From Flavobacteriales bacterium UBA979 (GTDB lineage: Bacteria > Bacteroidota > Bacteroidia > Flavobacteriales_D > Sanyastnellaceae): 23,063 bases of DNA. How positions within the stretch are numbered: position 1 is the stretch's first letter; every line of letters starts with the position of its first letter. The DNA lies in assembly GCA_002292325.1 (NCBI GenBank), contig DBBR01000022.1:1-23063 (forward strand). Direction: 5' to 3'. The notes below the pieces were generated by a model. It did no database searches and was not told the origin of the DNA. It saw only the letters and a list, made by a program, of their open reading frames with translations. Made by a program: the position numbers and the translations under genes. Below are positions 7,821 to 15,558 of the stretch, piece by piece.

Positions 7821-8443
7821 TGGTGGATTTTAAGTCGTGTCTTCCAGGTCTTTCGGATGGTGCTGCGGCAAAGTTGCACGAGCTGAAACCCCTTTATGAG
7901 GAGTGGAATGCCGCCATCAATGTCATTTCGCGCAAGGACATGGTGGCTTTTGAGGAGCGGCACGTGTTGCACAGTTTGGCGATTGCACGGGCCATGCGAT
8001 TCGGTCCAAAAAGTCGGGTTTTAGACGTCGGTACAGGGGGAGGATTCCCCGGTATCCCTCTTGCGATTGTTTTTCCGGAGGTTGATTTCGTGCTGTGCGA
8101 CAGCATTGGAAAGAAAATGAAAGTCGTCCGGGCCGTAGTTGAGGCCTTGAAACTCGACAATGTGACCATGTTCCACGGACGAGCGGAAGATGCTCCAGGC
8201 TCCTTTGATTTTGTCGTCAGTCGAGCGGTGACTCGTATGAACCGATTTATTCCATGGGTTGAACGAAAAATAGCATCGACTTCAAGGAACCCTTGGCCAA
8301 ACGGTATTCTCGCACTAAAAGGAGGGGATCTGAACGAAGAATTATCGGAAGTTTCACAAGCGACGGAGCGCATCCCAATTGCTCAATGGTTCAAAGAGCC
8401 TTTTTTTGAGACCAAAGAGGTGGTCTATGTCAAATTGCATTAG
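7820..8443 (+). CDS. rsmG: 16S rRNA (guanine-527-N7)-methyltransferase RsmG (GidB)
   Basis: RsmG uses S-adenosylmethionine to methylate G527 of 16S rRNA in the small subunit. The 207-residue product shows the family block WNAAINVISRKD (29-40), the SAM-binding loop LDVGTGGGFPGIP (68-80) and CDSIGKKMKVV (93-103), with Asp94 in the ribose-binding place. SRAVTRMNRF follows in the C-terminal part. The length is typical. Its ATG overlaps the TAA of the sigma factor gene (TAATG), implying coupled translation. It is the last gene before a convergent spacer that carries a terminator-like hairpin. Confidence 0.95.
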   Translation: MVDFKSCLPGLSDGAAAKLHELKPLYEEWNAAINVISRKDMVAFEERHVLHSLAIARAMRFGPKSRVLDVGTGGGFPGIPLAIVFPEVDFVLCDSIGKKMKVVRAVVEALKLDNVTMFHGRAEDAPGSFDFVVSRAVTRMNRFIPWVERKIASTSRNPWPNGILALKGGDLNEELSEVSQATERIPIAQWFKEPFFETKEVVYVKLH

Positions 8444-8486
8444 CGCCATGCTTGAGTTGAGAGGAGGTTGAGCGCAAGAATTACCG

Positions 8487-8523
8487 AAAACAAAGAAGAG
8501 GAACTCCTTCGAGTCCCTCTTCT
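8487..8523 (-). terminator. Probable intrinsic terminator of the minus-strand response-regulator transcript
   Basis: GAAGAGGAACTC and GAGTCCCTCTTC (8495-8506 and 8511-8522) form a 12-position stem with a single mismatch (8502 with 8515) and a CTTC loop. Read on the minus strand the stem is followed by TTTGTTTT, a T-rich tract suited to Rho-independent termination. It lies about 150 bp past the stop of the response regulator, in a convergent spacer. On the plus strand the tail is not T-rich. Confidence 0.55.
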
Positions 8524-8588
8524 ATAACCTGCAAGAAATTGAAACCAACACAGTATTCTCAGACCGTGTCTGGAGTGAAGACGAGATC

Positions 8589-8612
8589 AAAGAAGGGGGG
8601 TTGCCTTTTTTT
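8589..8612 (+). terminator. Possible intrinsic terminator after rsmG
   Basis: AAAGAAGG (8589-8596) can pair with CCTTTTTT (8604-8611), with one G-T wobble and a seven-base loop. The 3' arm runs into a T tract, and a second T run follows at 8619-8625. The stem is A/T-rich and weak, so this is only a reasonable candidate for ending the sigma factor-rsmG transcript. Confidence 0.35.
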
Positions 8613-8640
8613 ACGAAGTTTTTTTATTGAAAGCCAGACA

Positions 8641-8656
8641 TGTGATGTAAGTCACA
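8641..8656. promoter_or_regulatory. CRP-like palindrome in a convergent spacer
   Basis: TGTGA and TCACA are separated by exactly six bases, the core arrangement of a CRP-type operator. It is followed seven bases later by a perfect inverted repeat, CAATGAC-TCAA-GTCATTG (8663-8680), which covers the stop codon of the response regulator. The location is downstream of both flanking genes, where an operator is not expected, so it could equally be a chance palindrome or part of a 3' hairpin. Confidence 0.3.
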
Positions 8657-8674
8657 GTTAATCAATGACTCAAG

Positions 8675-9382
8675 TCATTGAAATCGGTAGCCAACTCCGC
8701 GTATGCTAATGAAATGTTGCGGAGATTTGGGATCGAGCTCGAAATATTTACGGAATGCAACGATGTGATTGTCGATGGTTCGGGTACTCGGAAAAGCATG
8801 ATAACCCCAGACTACTTCTAGAATTTCTTCTCGGCTCACCACTTGGCCAGCTTTGGAAATCAAAAGCCGCAATAGCATGGATTCACGCTTCGAGATGCTC
8901 TGATTTTTCCCCTTATGCGTTGTGATTTCGAATGCACCAAAGTCAATTTGACTGCCATTTTTGAAGGTGTATTCAGAAATTACTTCAGCCGGCTCATTGG
9001 ATCGCAACCGAATCAATCGCTGCACCCGAAGCAGAAGTTCTTCGAGATGAAATGGTTTACCTAAATAATCATCTCCACCGGCTTTCAATCCCTCAATGCG
9101 ATCTTCACCATCGTTTTTGGCAGTCAAGAAAAGTATGGGGAGGTGCGAGCCTTCAGATCGCAGGGACTTGCAAACGGCTATGCCATCGAGCTTCGGCATC
9201 ATCACGTCGAGGATCGCGACGTCCAGTCGATGCTGACGGGCCAGATGAAGCGCTTCTTCGCCATTCTCTGCTTCAACGACAAACCAGCCTTCTTTGACGA
9301 AGTTCAGTTTGACTGTTTTACGCAATGCTGGATCGTCTTCGGCGAGAAGGATTCTTGGCTGGGGTGGAGGGGTGGCATCCAT
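8675..9382 (-). CDS. Two-component response regulator, OmpR/PhoB family
   Basis: The 235-residue DNA-binding response regulator starts at the ATG at 9382 (MDATPPPQPRILLAEDD). The receiver domain (about 10-125) has the acidic pair Glu15-Asp16-Asp17, phospho-acceptor Asp59 (AILDVMMPKLDG), Thr87 and Lys109 (GKPF), so it looks phosphorylatable. The C-terminal winged helix (about 140-235) has SKRESMLLRLL and ends in FISIRGVGYRF, typical of OmpR/PhoB. A frame extension to 9451 exists but would overlap the divergent menI gene and adds nothing family-like. No histidine kinase is next to it. Only 20 bp separate its start from menI, so the promoters of the two divergent genes must overlap coding sequence or each other. 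The stimulus and targets are unknown. Confidence 0.93.
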   Translation of the reverse strand: MDATPPPQPRILLAEDDPALRKTVKLNFVKEGWFVVEAENGEEALHLARQHRLDVAILDVMMPKLDGIAVCKSLRSEGSHLPILFLTAKNDGEDRIEGLKAGGDDYLGKPFHLEELLLRVQRLIRLRSNEPAEVISEYTFKNGSQIDFGAFEITTHKGKNQSISKRESMLLRLLISKAGQVVSREEILEVVWGYHAFPSTRTIDNHIVAFRKYFELDPKSPQHFISIRGVGYRFQ

Positions 9383-9402
9383 GGTGTAAATTTCGGACGA
9401 AA

Positions 9403-9819
9403 ATGGAGTCGAACGAAATGGATGATTTATTGGGCGTACCGACCATAGCAAATGCGATCGGTTTAGAGGTGTTGAGCGTGGAGTCTGGCTGTGTTAAAGG
9501 TCGCTTGCCTGTGGACCACCGCACCCATCAACCCTATGGACTTTTGCACGGAGGAGCGAGTGTCGTATTGGCAGAAACGCTCGGATCGGTCGGGTCACAT
9601 TTTTTAGTTTCAGATCAAGGAAAAGCTGCTGTAGGGGTGGAGGTGAATGCGAATCATGTGCGCAGCGTTCGCAGCGGCTGGGTCTATGGCGAAGCCAAAA
9701 TTGTTCACCGTGGTGGCAAGATGCATGTTTGGACGATTGAAATAAAAGATGAGGCAGATCGATTGGTTTGCACTAGCCGACTGACCGTCATGATCATCAC
9801 GCAACCTTCAGGAAATTAA
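9403..9819 (+). CDS. menI: Hotdog-fold thioesterase, probable 1,4-dihydroxy-2-naphthoyl-CoA hydrolase
   Basis: The 138-residue single hotdog domain is probably the enzyme that releases 1,4-dihydroxy-2-naphthoate (DHNA) from its CoA ester in menaquinone synthesis. The motif HQPYGLLHGGASVVLAETLG (42-61) closely matches E. coli MenI/YdiI, including the catalytic Glu (Glu58 here). GVEVNANHVRS and VWTIEIKDE match the same family. The broader PaaI family is possible, but its place as first gene of a men operon makes MenI the best call. Starts at 9403 or 9418 are both possible; the longer ORF reaching back to 9325 runs through the response-regulator gene and lacks similarity. The TAA is one base before the GTG of menF. 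A TAAATTTC box at 9387-9394 inside the 20-bp divergent gap is a weak -7 candidate. Confidence 0.8.
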   Translation: MESNEMDDLLGVPTIANAIGLEVLSVESGCVKGRLPVDHRTHQPYGLLHGGASVVLAETLGSVGSHFLVSDQGKAAVGVEVNANHVRSVRSGWVYGEAKIVHRGGKMHVWTIEIKDEADRLVCTSRLTVMIITQPSGN

Positions 9820-9820
9820 C

Positions 9821-10792
9821 GTGAATACATCATCACCTCAGGTTTGGTGGAGACGCCCGGGAGAATCGGTGGTTAAGCGTTTTCAAATGGATGCAGCGGG
9901 GGATATGATCTTCCGTTATGCTCCGTTTCAGGATGCGGATCAATTTCCAATTGTTGAATTGCGTGGCCATGCGGAAGCATGTGAATTTCCCAAAGAAGGA
10001 AGCGTCAAGGGTTTGAGGGAAGGCGAAGTCAATGACATCCGCAAGGACCAGCACATTGAAGGGATTCACCAGGCATTAAAGGAGATTGAGGAGGGAACCT
10101 TTGAAAAGGTCGTTTTAAGTCGATCAGAATTTTGGCAAACTTCGCGGTCGCCAGAGGCATTGTTTCGATCAAAATGCCATGCTTATCCTCATGCTTTTGT
10201 CTATTTGTTATCCCATCCGAATGCAGGGGTTTGGTTGGGAGCAACACCAGAGTTGCTTTTGCACCAATCCGACGAATCTTATCGGACAGTTTCGTTGGCC
10301 GGTACCAAGGCCGAATCAGACGATAAATGGACTGAGAAGGAACGTCGAGAGCAACATCTAGTGACCGACTTTATAGAACAAATATTACGCGCAAATGAGG
10401 CGACAGGAATACAAGTTGGTGAGGTGCACGATCGAGCTTATGGGCATCTGAGGCACTTGGAAACAAACATTTGTTTTCGCTCTGCGTCGCCGCCAGAGCA
10501 ATTATTGAGCGTGTTGCACCCAACTCCAGCGGTGGGTGGAAACCCGAGAGAAGCTGCACTGCAGTTTATCGAGGCGAATGAAGCCGCTCCACGGGGGTAC
10601 TACGCGGGGTATTTGGGGTTGATCCAAAGCGAGTCATCTGATTTTTATGTCAACCTCCGATGCATGCAGTGTTATACCAATGGGTACCGTGTATTTGCCG
10701 GAGGAGGGATTGTTCAGGGATCCAAACCCGAGGACGAGTGGCAGGAGACCCAGGTTAAAATTGATTCCATCCGAACGAAATTGACTTCCTGA
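9821..10792 (+). CDS. menF: Isochorismate synthase
   Basis: This member of the chorismate-binding enzyme family converts chorismate to isochorismate, the entry to menaquinone synthesis. The start is GTG at 9821, one base after the menI stop; no ATG is close enough. The product is 323 residues, shorter than the 431-residue E. coli MenF because the N-terminal part is reduced. Catalytic features are in place: Lys96 in FEKVVLSR (base) and Glu144 in WLGATPELL (acid). The Mg-binding Glu214 is in HLETN, with a second metal glutamate in DEWQET near 305-310. HPTPAVGGNPR (233-243) and RGYYAGYLG (258-266) are typical. EntC or salicylate-synthase relatives share these motifs, but the menI/menD neighbours decide the role. 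Confidence 0.93.
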   Translation: MNTSSPQVWWRRPGESVVKRFQMDAAGDMIFRYAPFQDADQFPIVELRGHAEACEFPKEGSVKGLREGEVNDIRKDQHIEGIHQALKEIEEGTFEKVVLSRSEFWQTSRSPEALFRSKCHAYPHAFVYLLSHPNAGVWLGATPELLLHQSDESYRTVSLAGTKAESDDKWTEKERREQHLVTDFIEQILRANEATGIQVGEVHDRAYGHLRHLETNICFRSASPPEQLLSVLHPTPAVGGNPREAALQFIEANEAAPRGYYAGYLGLIQSESSDFYVNLRCMQCYTNGYRVFAGGGIVQGSKPEDEWQETQVKIDSIRTKLTS

Positions 10793-10820
10793 GCAGGCGG
10801 TGAGCGATTACCTTTGTGCC

Positions 10821-12485
10821 ATGTCCACGACGGATCACATCAGTGCAGATCGACTCATTCGCACGTGGGTTGCATGCGGACTCACGCATGCGGTGGTGTC
10901 TCCGGGTTCTCGGAATGCTCCGTTGATTTTGGCTTTGTCCTCCCACCCATCCCTGGAGGTTGTGGTCGCCTTGGACGAACGGTCAGCAGCTCATTTAGCC
11001 TTGGGTATGGGCATTCAATCGGGACGTCCGGCACTCGTTGTATCTACTTCAGGGACCGCTGCAGTGAACCATGGGCCAGCCATTGCGGAGGCCTTCTACC
11101 AGGAAGTTCCTCTGATCAGTGTCACTGCGGATCGGCCCTCGAGAAACCGCAACTGGGGATTGGGCCAAAGTGCCATGCAAACGGGTATGTTCGACGCACA
11201 TACGCGCTGGTCGTGTGAGGTGACTGAATTCCAAAAAGACATCCATGACCTGGATGAAATTGCCCGGACCGCTTGGGGAAAAAGCCAACAAGGTCCGGTA
11301 CACATTAACATCTCGTTTGATGAGCCATTGTATGGCCAAAATGAATTCGTCAAAGGAACTGGGCCTGTGTCAGAACCGTTGATTTTTCAGATGCCAGAGA
11401 CTCAGCAGATGCCGGATGACTTGCAGGATATTGTATGCCAGCATGATCCACGGATTCTTTTGCACATTGGTCCGGTGGCATTGGGCCCGTCCCTTTCTAC
11501 GGAGGTAGACGCGCTCATTGAGCGTTGTGCCGTGGTGGCAGATGTTTTTGGAGCCCATGGTTCAGGTGCTGAGTCGAGCACCATGCGTTGGATGTGTGGA
11601 TGGGATCGACAAGCTGACGAACAGTGGATTCCGGATGCCATTGTGACCGTAGGACTTCCGCCAATGGACAAGCGATTTCGCAGTCTTATTGTGGATTGGG
11701 GGGTGCCTCATTGGCACTTGGGACATGAAGAGAATGATTGGAATATGTTTGGGTCCAAGGTGGGCCAATGGCGAATGGATGCCAAAAACGGCCTTAATGA
11801 GTTAGCCGATGCGTTGCCCGCATTCAACGGATACGCTCAACGTTGGGAGGTAAGGAGAATCCAATTGGAGGCCGCGGACATGCGCTCCCGAAATGATGAA
11901 TGGGTTGATTTTAACGTATACCGCTGGTTGGCAGAGCACCTGCCCAAAGCGGGTCGCATTCATTTTGCAAATTCTACCTCAGCTCGGTATGCACAGTGGT
12001 TTCAATGGAATGCATCGCGTCTGTGTGCGAACCGCGGAGTAGCGGGAATTGATGGTTGCCTGAGTACCGCTGTTGGAGATGCATTGATGGATTCTGACAC
12101 GCCTGTTGTAGCCATCTTGGGGGATGCTGCATGGCTTTATGACCTCAACGGTTGGCATGTGAATCCCCGGCCGAATAACCTGAAAATCATTGTGATTAAT
12201 AACGGTGGAGGCAACATCTTTCGGTGGTTAAAAGGTCCGGCTGATTCCGGATTGCTCGAACGATTTTTTGAATCGGGTTTTGCGACAAATGTGCGCGGAA
12301 CAGCTGAGCAGTTGGCCTTGCCTTATTTTTTGATTGATGGGTGGGATTCAATGGAAACAGGTTTTCAATCGTGGGCCAACAACTCAGGCTCCTGTTTGTT
12401 AGAAATTCAAACACCCGGAGAGGCTTCGGCAAACCATGTGCGCAATCATTGTGACACCATGGGAGAATGGCTTCGGGATTCTTAA
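10821..12485 (+). CDS. menD: SEPHCHC synthase
   Basis: MenD is a thiamine-diphosphate enzyme that joins isochorismate and 2-oxoglutarate to make 2-succinyl-5-enolpyruvyl-6-hydroxy-3-cyclohexene-1-carboxylate. From the ATG at 10821 the protein is 554 residues, a normal length. Visible motifs are VSPGSRNAPLI (26-36), DERSAAHLALGMG with the cofactor-activating Glu53, and TSGTAAVNHGPAIAEA. Later come NRGVAGIDGCLSTAVG and the ThDP/Mg segment GDAAWLYDLNG ending in NNGGGNIFRWL. A GTG at 10800 would add seven residues and is an alternative start eight bases after the menF stop. The 3' end lies just before menA. In many Bacteroidota menB sits at this point; here menA follows directly. Confidence 0.95.
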   Translation: MSTTDHISADRLIRTWVACGLTHAVVSPGSRNAPLILALSSHPSLEVVVALDERSAAHLALGMGIQSGRPALVVSTSGTAAVNHGPAIAEAFYQEVPLISVTADRPSRNRNWGLGQSAMQTGMFDAHTRWSCEVTEFQKDIHDLDEIARTAWGKSQQGPVHINISFDEPLYGQNEFVKGTGPVSEPLIFQMPETQQMPDDLQDIVCQHDPRILLHIGPVALGPSLSTEVDALIERCAVVADVFGAHGSGAESSTMRWMCGWDRQADEQWIPDAIVTVGLPPMDKRFRSLIVDWGVPHWHLGHEENDWNMFGSKVGQWRMDAKNGLNELADALPAFNGYAQRWEVRRIQLEAADMRSRNDEWVDFNVYRWLAEHLPKAGRIHFANSTSARYAQWFQWNASRLCANRGVAGIDGCLSTAVGDALMDSDTPVVAILGDAAWLYDLNGWHVNPRPNNLKIIVINNGGGNIFRWLKGPADSGLLERFFESGFATNVRGTAEQLALPYFLIDGWDSMETGFQSWANNSGSCLLEIQTPGEASANHVRNHCDTMGEWLRDS

Positions 12486-12496
12486 AAATGGTGAGA

Positions 12497-13420
12497 ATGA
12501 AATCTTGGATTCAAGCATCTAGGTTGCGCACGTTGCCGCTTGCGACAGCCTGCGTCATGGTGGGAGGAGGTGTTTCATTTCGATTAGCGAGCGCTCAACC
12601 CCTTACAGCGCAGCGGTTTGGGATCGTTTTTGCTTCTATTTTAATGACCGTCATTTTTTTGCAGGTTTTATCGAACTGGGCGAACGATTGGGGAGACTAC
12701 GAGAATGGAGCGGACGATGCTTCGCGCACCGATCGAGCCGTAGCGTCGGGTCGCATTTCGCCCGAATCCATGAAACGAGCAGTGAAACGTTTGTCTGCCC
12801 TGGCCTTGGCCTCGGGAGTTTCAGCCATTGCGTTGGCGCTTTGGGGAACGGATTTGATTTCTGCGGCATGGGGCGTGCTGGTTTTGGGCCTGCTCGCCAT
12901 AGTGGCAGCTTTTCGTTATACCGCTGGAGCGAATCCTTATGGTTACAGAGGATATGGTGACGTCATGGTGCTGGTATTTTTTGGTTGGATTGGTGTCGGA
13001 GGAACTGGGTTTTTGCTTTCGCACGACTGGGATTGGTCGTGGGTGTTGCCAGCGACGTGGTGCGGAGCCTTGAGCACGGCTGTATTGAATTTGAATAACA
13101 TGCGCGATCACGTGAGCGATGAGCGAACAGGCAAGCGAACGTTGGTGGTTCAGATGGGATGGCGAAACGCCAAGGTTTACCACACGGCATGCTTTTTCGT
13201 GGGGTGGATATGCTGGTGGATCTTTGCGTTGTACGTCGAGGCAGGTTTGTGGCGTGGCTTGGGATGGATCGCACTCATTAATGCCGTGCATGCAGCGCAT
13301 GTCGTGCGCGTTTGGGGAACAGAGGAGCCTCAGGCGCTGGATGGTGAGTTAAAAAAAGTAGCACTTTCGACGGCTGTTGCGGCCCTCTTCATTTTACTGG
13401 CTCAAACAGGGGCAGCGTAA
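12497..13420 (+). CDS. menA: 1,4-dihydroxy-2-naphthoate polyprenyltransferase
   Basis: This UbiA-superfamily integral membrane enzyme attaches the polyprenyl chain to DHNA, giving demethylmenaquinone. The frame opens at 12467 inside menD, with ATGs at 12467, 12488 and 12497. I prefer 12497, which gives MKSWIQASRLRTLPLA, the usual MenA N-terminus, and 307 residues. The two Asp-rich motifs that bind prenyl diphosphate through Mg are NDWGDYENGADD (63-74) and NNMRDHVSDERTG (200-212). The rest is hydrophobic, with about eight or nine membrane helices. The TAA overlaps the menC start (TAATG). The start choice among the three ATGs is the only real doubt. Confidence 0.94.
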   Translation: MKSWIQASRLRTLPLATACVMVGGGVSFRLASAQPLTAQRFGIVFASILMTVIFLQVLSNWANDWGDYENGADDASRTDRAVASGRISPESMKRAVKRLSALALASGVSAIALALWGTDLISAAWGVLVLGLLAIVAAFRYTAGANPYGYRGYGDVMVLVFFGWIGVGGTGFLLSHDWDWSWVLPATWCGALSTAVLNLNNMRDHVSDERTGKRTLVVQMGWRNAKVYHTACFFVGWICWWIFALYVEAGLWRGLGWIALINAVHAAHVVRVWGTEEPQALDGELKKVALSTAVAALFILLAQTGAA

Positions 13421-14499
13421 TGGATTCAATTGACAACTGTACGTTTGATTACTGCCGTCGCGATCTGCGTTTTCACGTGCCCGCGCAGACTTCGAGGGAC
13501 ACACTTCATTCGAAGCCGAGTTGGTTCATTCGGGTGAGGAACCATGCAGGGTTTGAAGGCTGGGGAGAATGCAGCATCATTCCCGGGCTCAGCCTGGATC
13601 AACCGCATGAAGTTGAGGCCTTTTTCGAACGGTGCGCAGCATCTAAAAAACTGGATGTATCCGAAGTTCCCGAGCACCTGCCAGCGGTTCGTTTTGCAAT
13701 CGAATCGGCGATTCGATGCCTTCATCTTGCGCAAGATTTAACTTATTTCCCCGGGTCCTTTAGACAGGGCACAGCGAGAATTCCGATGAATGGCCTCATT
13801 TGGATGGAAGAACCGGAAGGCATGTTGCGACAGGCCAAGCGGCTTTTGGATGCAGGATTTGAAACGCTCAAAATGAAAGTGGGCACGTTGCCATTTGATC
13901 AGGAATACGGCTGGCTTCGTGAACTCCGTGAAGAATCGGGGTCAACGAAGACCCTCAGGTGCGATGCCAATGGAGCATTTTCAGTGGAGGAGAATGGATG
14001 GTCTGTGATGCAAAAACTGGAGGCCTTGGCGGATTTGGAGTTTCATTCCATCGAACAACCTCTGCATCCGACAGACCGGCCTCAATTGGCGCGTTTGTGT
14101 GCGGAAAGTCCCTTGCCGATTGGATTGGATGAGTCCTTGATTGGAGTGCATGGCAAAGGCAAGGTTCGCTTGTTGGAAGATATCAAACCCCAGTTTCTGA
14201 TTTTAAAGCCGAGCTTACTCGGAGGATTTGCGCCTTCCCAAGAGTGGATAAGGCTGGCAGAGGAACGGGGAGTTGGATGGTGGGCCACTTCTGCATTGGA
14301 ATCGAACCTGGGACTCTATGCCATTGCGCAATGGGTGAGTGATGGCGTTCAATCAAATGACCCGCTTCTTCCCCAAGGGCTCGGAACTGGTGGGTTGTTT
14401 GAAAACAACATTCAAGGCAGCATGGAAATTGGTCACGGTGAGTTAGCGAACAAGGCGCACATCAACGGTGCCTGGGACGCATTGCAAGCACTGATGTAA
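13420..14499 (+). CDS. menC: o-Succinylbenzoate synthase
   Basis: MenC is an enolase-superfamily enzyme that dehydrates SHCHC to o-succinylbenzoate. The 359-residue protein has an N-terminal capping domain (about 1-120, with GWGECSIIPGLS) and a TIM-barrel. Catalytic residues are visible in order: Lys151 and Lys153 in LKMKVG, Asp182 in RCDANGAF, Glu212 in IEQPL, Asp237-Glu238 in GLDES and Lys263 in ILKPSLLGG. All metal ligands and both active-site lysines are present. Muconate cycloisomerases and dipeptide epimerases share the fold, but the men context settles the assignment. Its ATG overlaps the menA stop; menE begins six bases after its own stop. Confidence 0.93.
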   Translation: MDSIDNCTFDYCRRDLRFHVPAQTSRDTLHSKPSWFIRVRNHAGFEGWGECSIIPGLSLDQPHEVEAFFERCAASKKLDVSEVPEHLPAVRFAIESAIRCLHLAQDLTYFPGSFRQGTARIPMNGLIWMEEPEGMLRQAKRLLDAGFETLKMKVGTLPFDQEYGWLRELREESGSTKTLRCDANGAFSVEENGWSVMQKLEALADLEFHSIEQPLHPTDRPQLARLCAESPLPIGLDESLIGVHGKGKVRLLEDIKPQFLILKPSLLGGFAPSQEWIRLAEERGVGWWATSALESNLGLYAIAQWVSDGVQSNDPLLPQGLGTGGLFENNIQGSMEIGHGELANKAHINGAWDALQALM

Positions 14500-14505
14500 A
14501 GGAGT

Positions 14506-15558
14506 ATGAACGAAGGTCGAATTTTTCTTCAAGGTCGATGGTGGCCGTTGCAACCGGAAAGCATTCCAGCGCTTGAATCGGCAATCGCTGCTCCATGGGA
14601 ACAGGACGTAGTAGATGTGTTGCGTTCTTGGTGGGATGACTCAGAATACCTAACGGTTATGACCTCAGGCTCGACAGGGGATCCTCGACCGATCGACCAT
14701 GCCAAGTCGTCAATGGTGGAGAGTGCGCGCAGGACCTTGCACCATTTTGGATTACACCCTGGAGCGACGGCGGGGTTGGCCATGCCCGTTAAATTCATTG
14801 GCGGTATGATGATGCTGGTGCGCGCCATAGTAGGTAAACTGGATGTGGTGGCAGTGCAGCCACAGGCGTGCCCGAAATTCTTCGATTCACCCGATTGTTT
14901 GCTGGATTTTGTGCCGCTAACTCCCGCCCAAGCTCAAGCTTTGCATGCGACAGACCCTGATCGTTGGCGTCGTATTCACTGCCTGTTGGTGGGTGGTGGA
15001 ACCGTAAATCGCACGTGGTTGAAGTCGCTCAAGGATGGTCCCAGGATTGTCGAATCTTTCGGAATGACCGAAACCATTAGCCATTTTGCGCTGCGGACGT
15101 TGCACCCGAAAGCGGAGAAAGATTTTCATTGCTTGCCCGGTTTTCAGGTTTCTTCAGCCGAAAACGATGCTTTGGTGATTCAAGGACCTCATGGGCAGCG
15201 ATGGGAAACAAGAGACGCGGCCCACGTTTCTTCCCCACACGCGTTCACATGGCTTGGAAGACTGGATGGAGTGGTCAATTCCGGTGGGATCAAAATACAC
15301 CCCGAGCATGTTGAATCAATCTTGTCTTCGGTCATAGATCAACCTTTTAAATGCTTTGGAAAATTTGATGAGCATTGGGGTGAAATTCTAGTTTTGCGCA
15401 TTCACGCCGAGACCGCCCCTCCCGATGCGGAGGCCATTCGAAGCCGGATATGGGCTCGGGCTGGGAATGATTTGTCAAAGCACCACAGCCCCAAAATCAT
15501 TGAATGGGCACCTTTGCAGCAAACAAAAACTGGAAAATGGAAAATGCCTCTCCCATGA
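14506..15558 (+). CDS. menE: o-Succinylbenzoate-CoA ligase, short form
   Basis: This acyl-adenylating enzyme activates o-succinylbenzoate to its CoA thioester. At 350 residues it is much shorter than the roughly 450-490-residue proteobacterial and Bacillus enzymes; a reduced N-terminal region is usual for Bacteroidota MenE. The phosphate-binding loop reads TSGSTGDPR (53-61), where many ANL enzymes have TSGTTGKPK. A5-type ESFGMTET lies at 183-190, GRLDGVVNSGGIKI at 251-264 and the catalytic A10 lysine in TKTGK (Lys344). These cover all steps of adenylation and thioester formation. An AAAGGAG precedes the ATG but with only one base spacing, too close for a normal Shine-Dalgarno site. The TGA overlaps the rdgB ATG. 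Confidence 0.9.
   Translation: MNEGRIFLQGRWWPLQPESIPALESAIAAPWEQDVVDVLRSWWDDSEYLTVMTSGSTGDPRPIDHAKSSMVESARRTLHHFGLHPGATAGLAMPVKFIGGMMMLVRAIVGKLDVVAVQPQACPKFFDSPDCLLDFVPLTPAQAQALHATDPDRWRRIHCLLVGGGTVNRTWLKSLKDGPRIVESFGMTETISHFALRTLHPKAEKDFHCLPGFQVSSAENDALVIQGPHGQRWETRDAAHVSSPHAFTWLGRLDGVVNSGGIKIHPEHVESILSSVIDQPFKCFGKFDEHWGEILVLRIHAETAPPDAEAIRSRIWARAGNDLSKHHSPKIIEWAPLQQTKTGKWKMPLP

Noticed and set aside
9325..9402. Longer start for the menI thioesterase
   Set aside because: The extension lies in the response-regulator coding region and is not hotdog-like; the ATG at 9403 fits the family.
9383..9451. Longer start for the response regulator
   Set aside because: The extra 23 residues run into menI on the other strand and precede the normal start of the receiver domain without similarity.
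15504..15554. Upstream in-frame starts for rdgB
   Set aside because: They lie inside menE; the ATGA overlap at 15555 and the family N-terminus favour the shorter protein.
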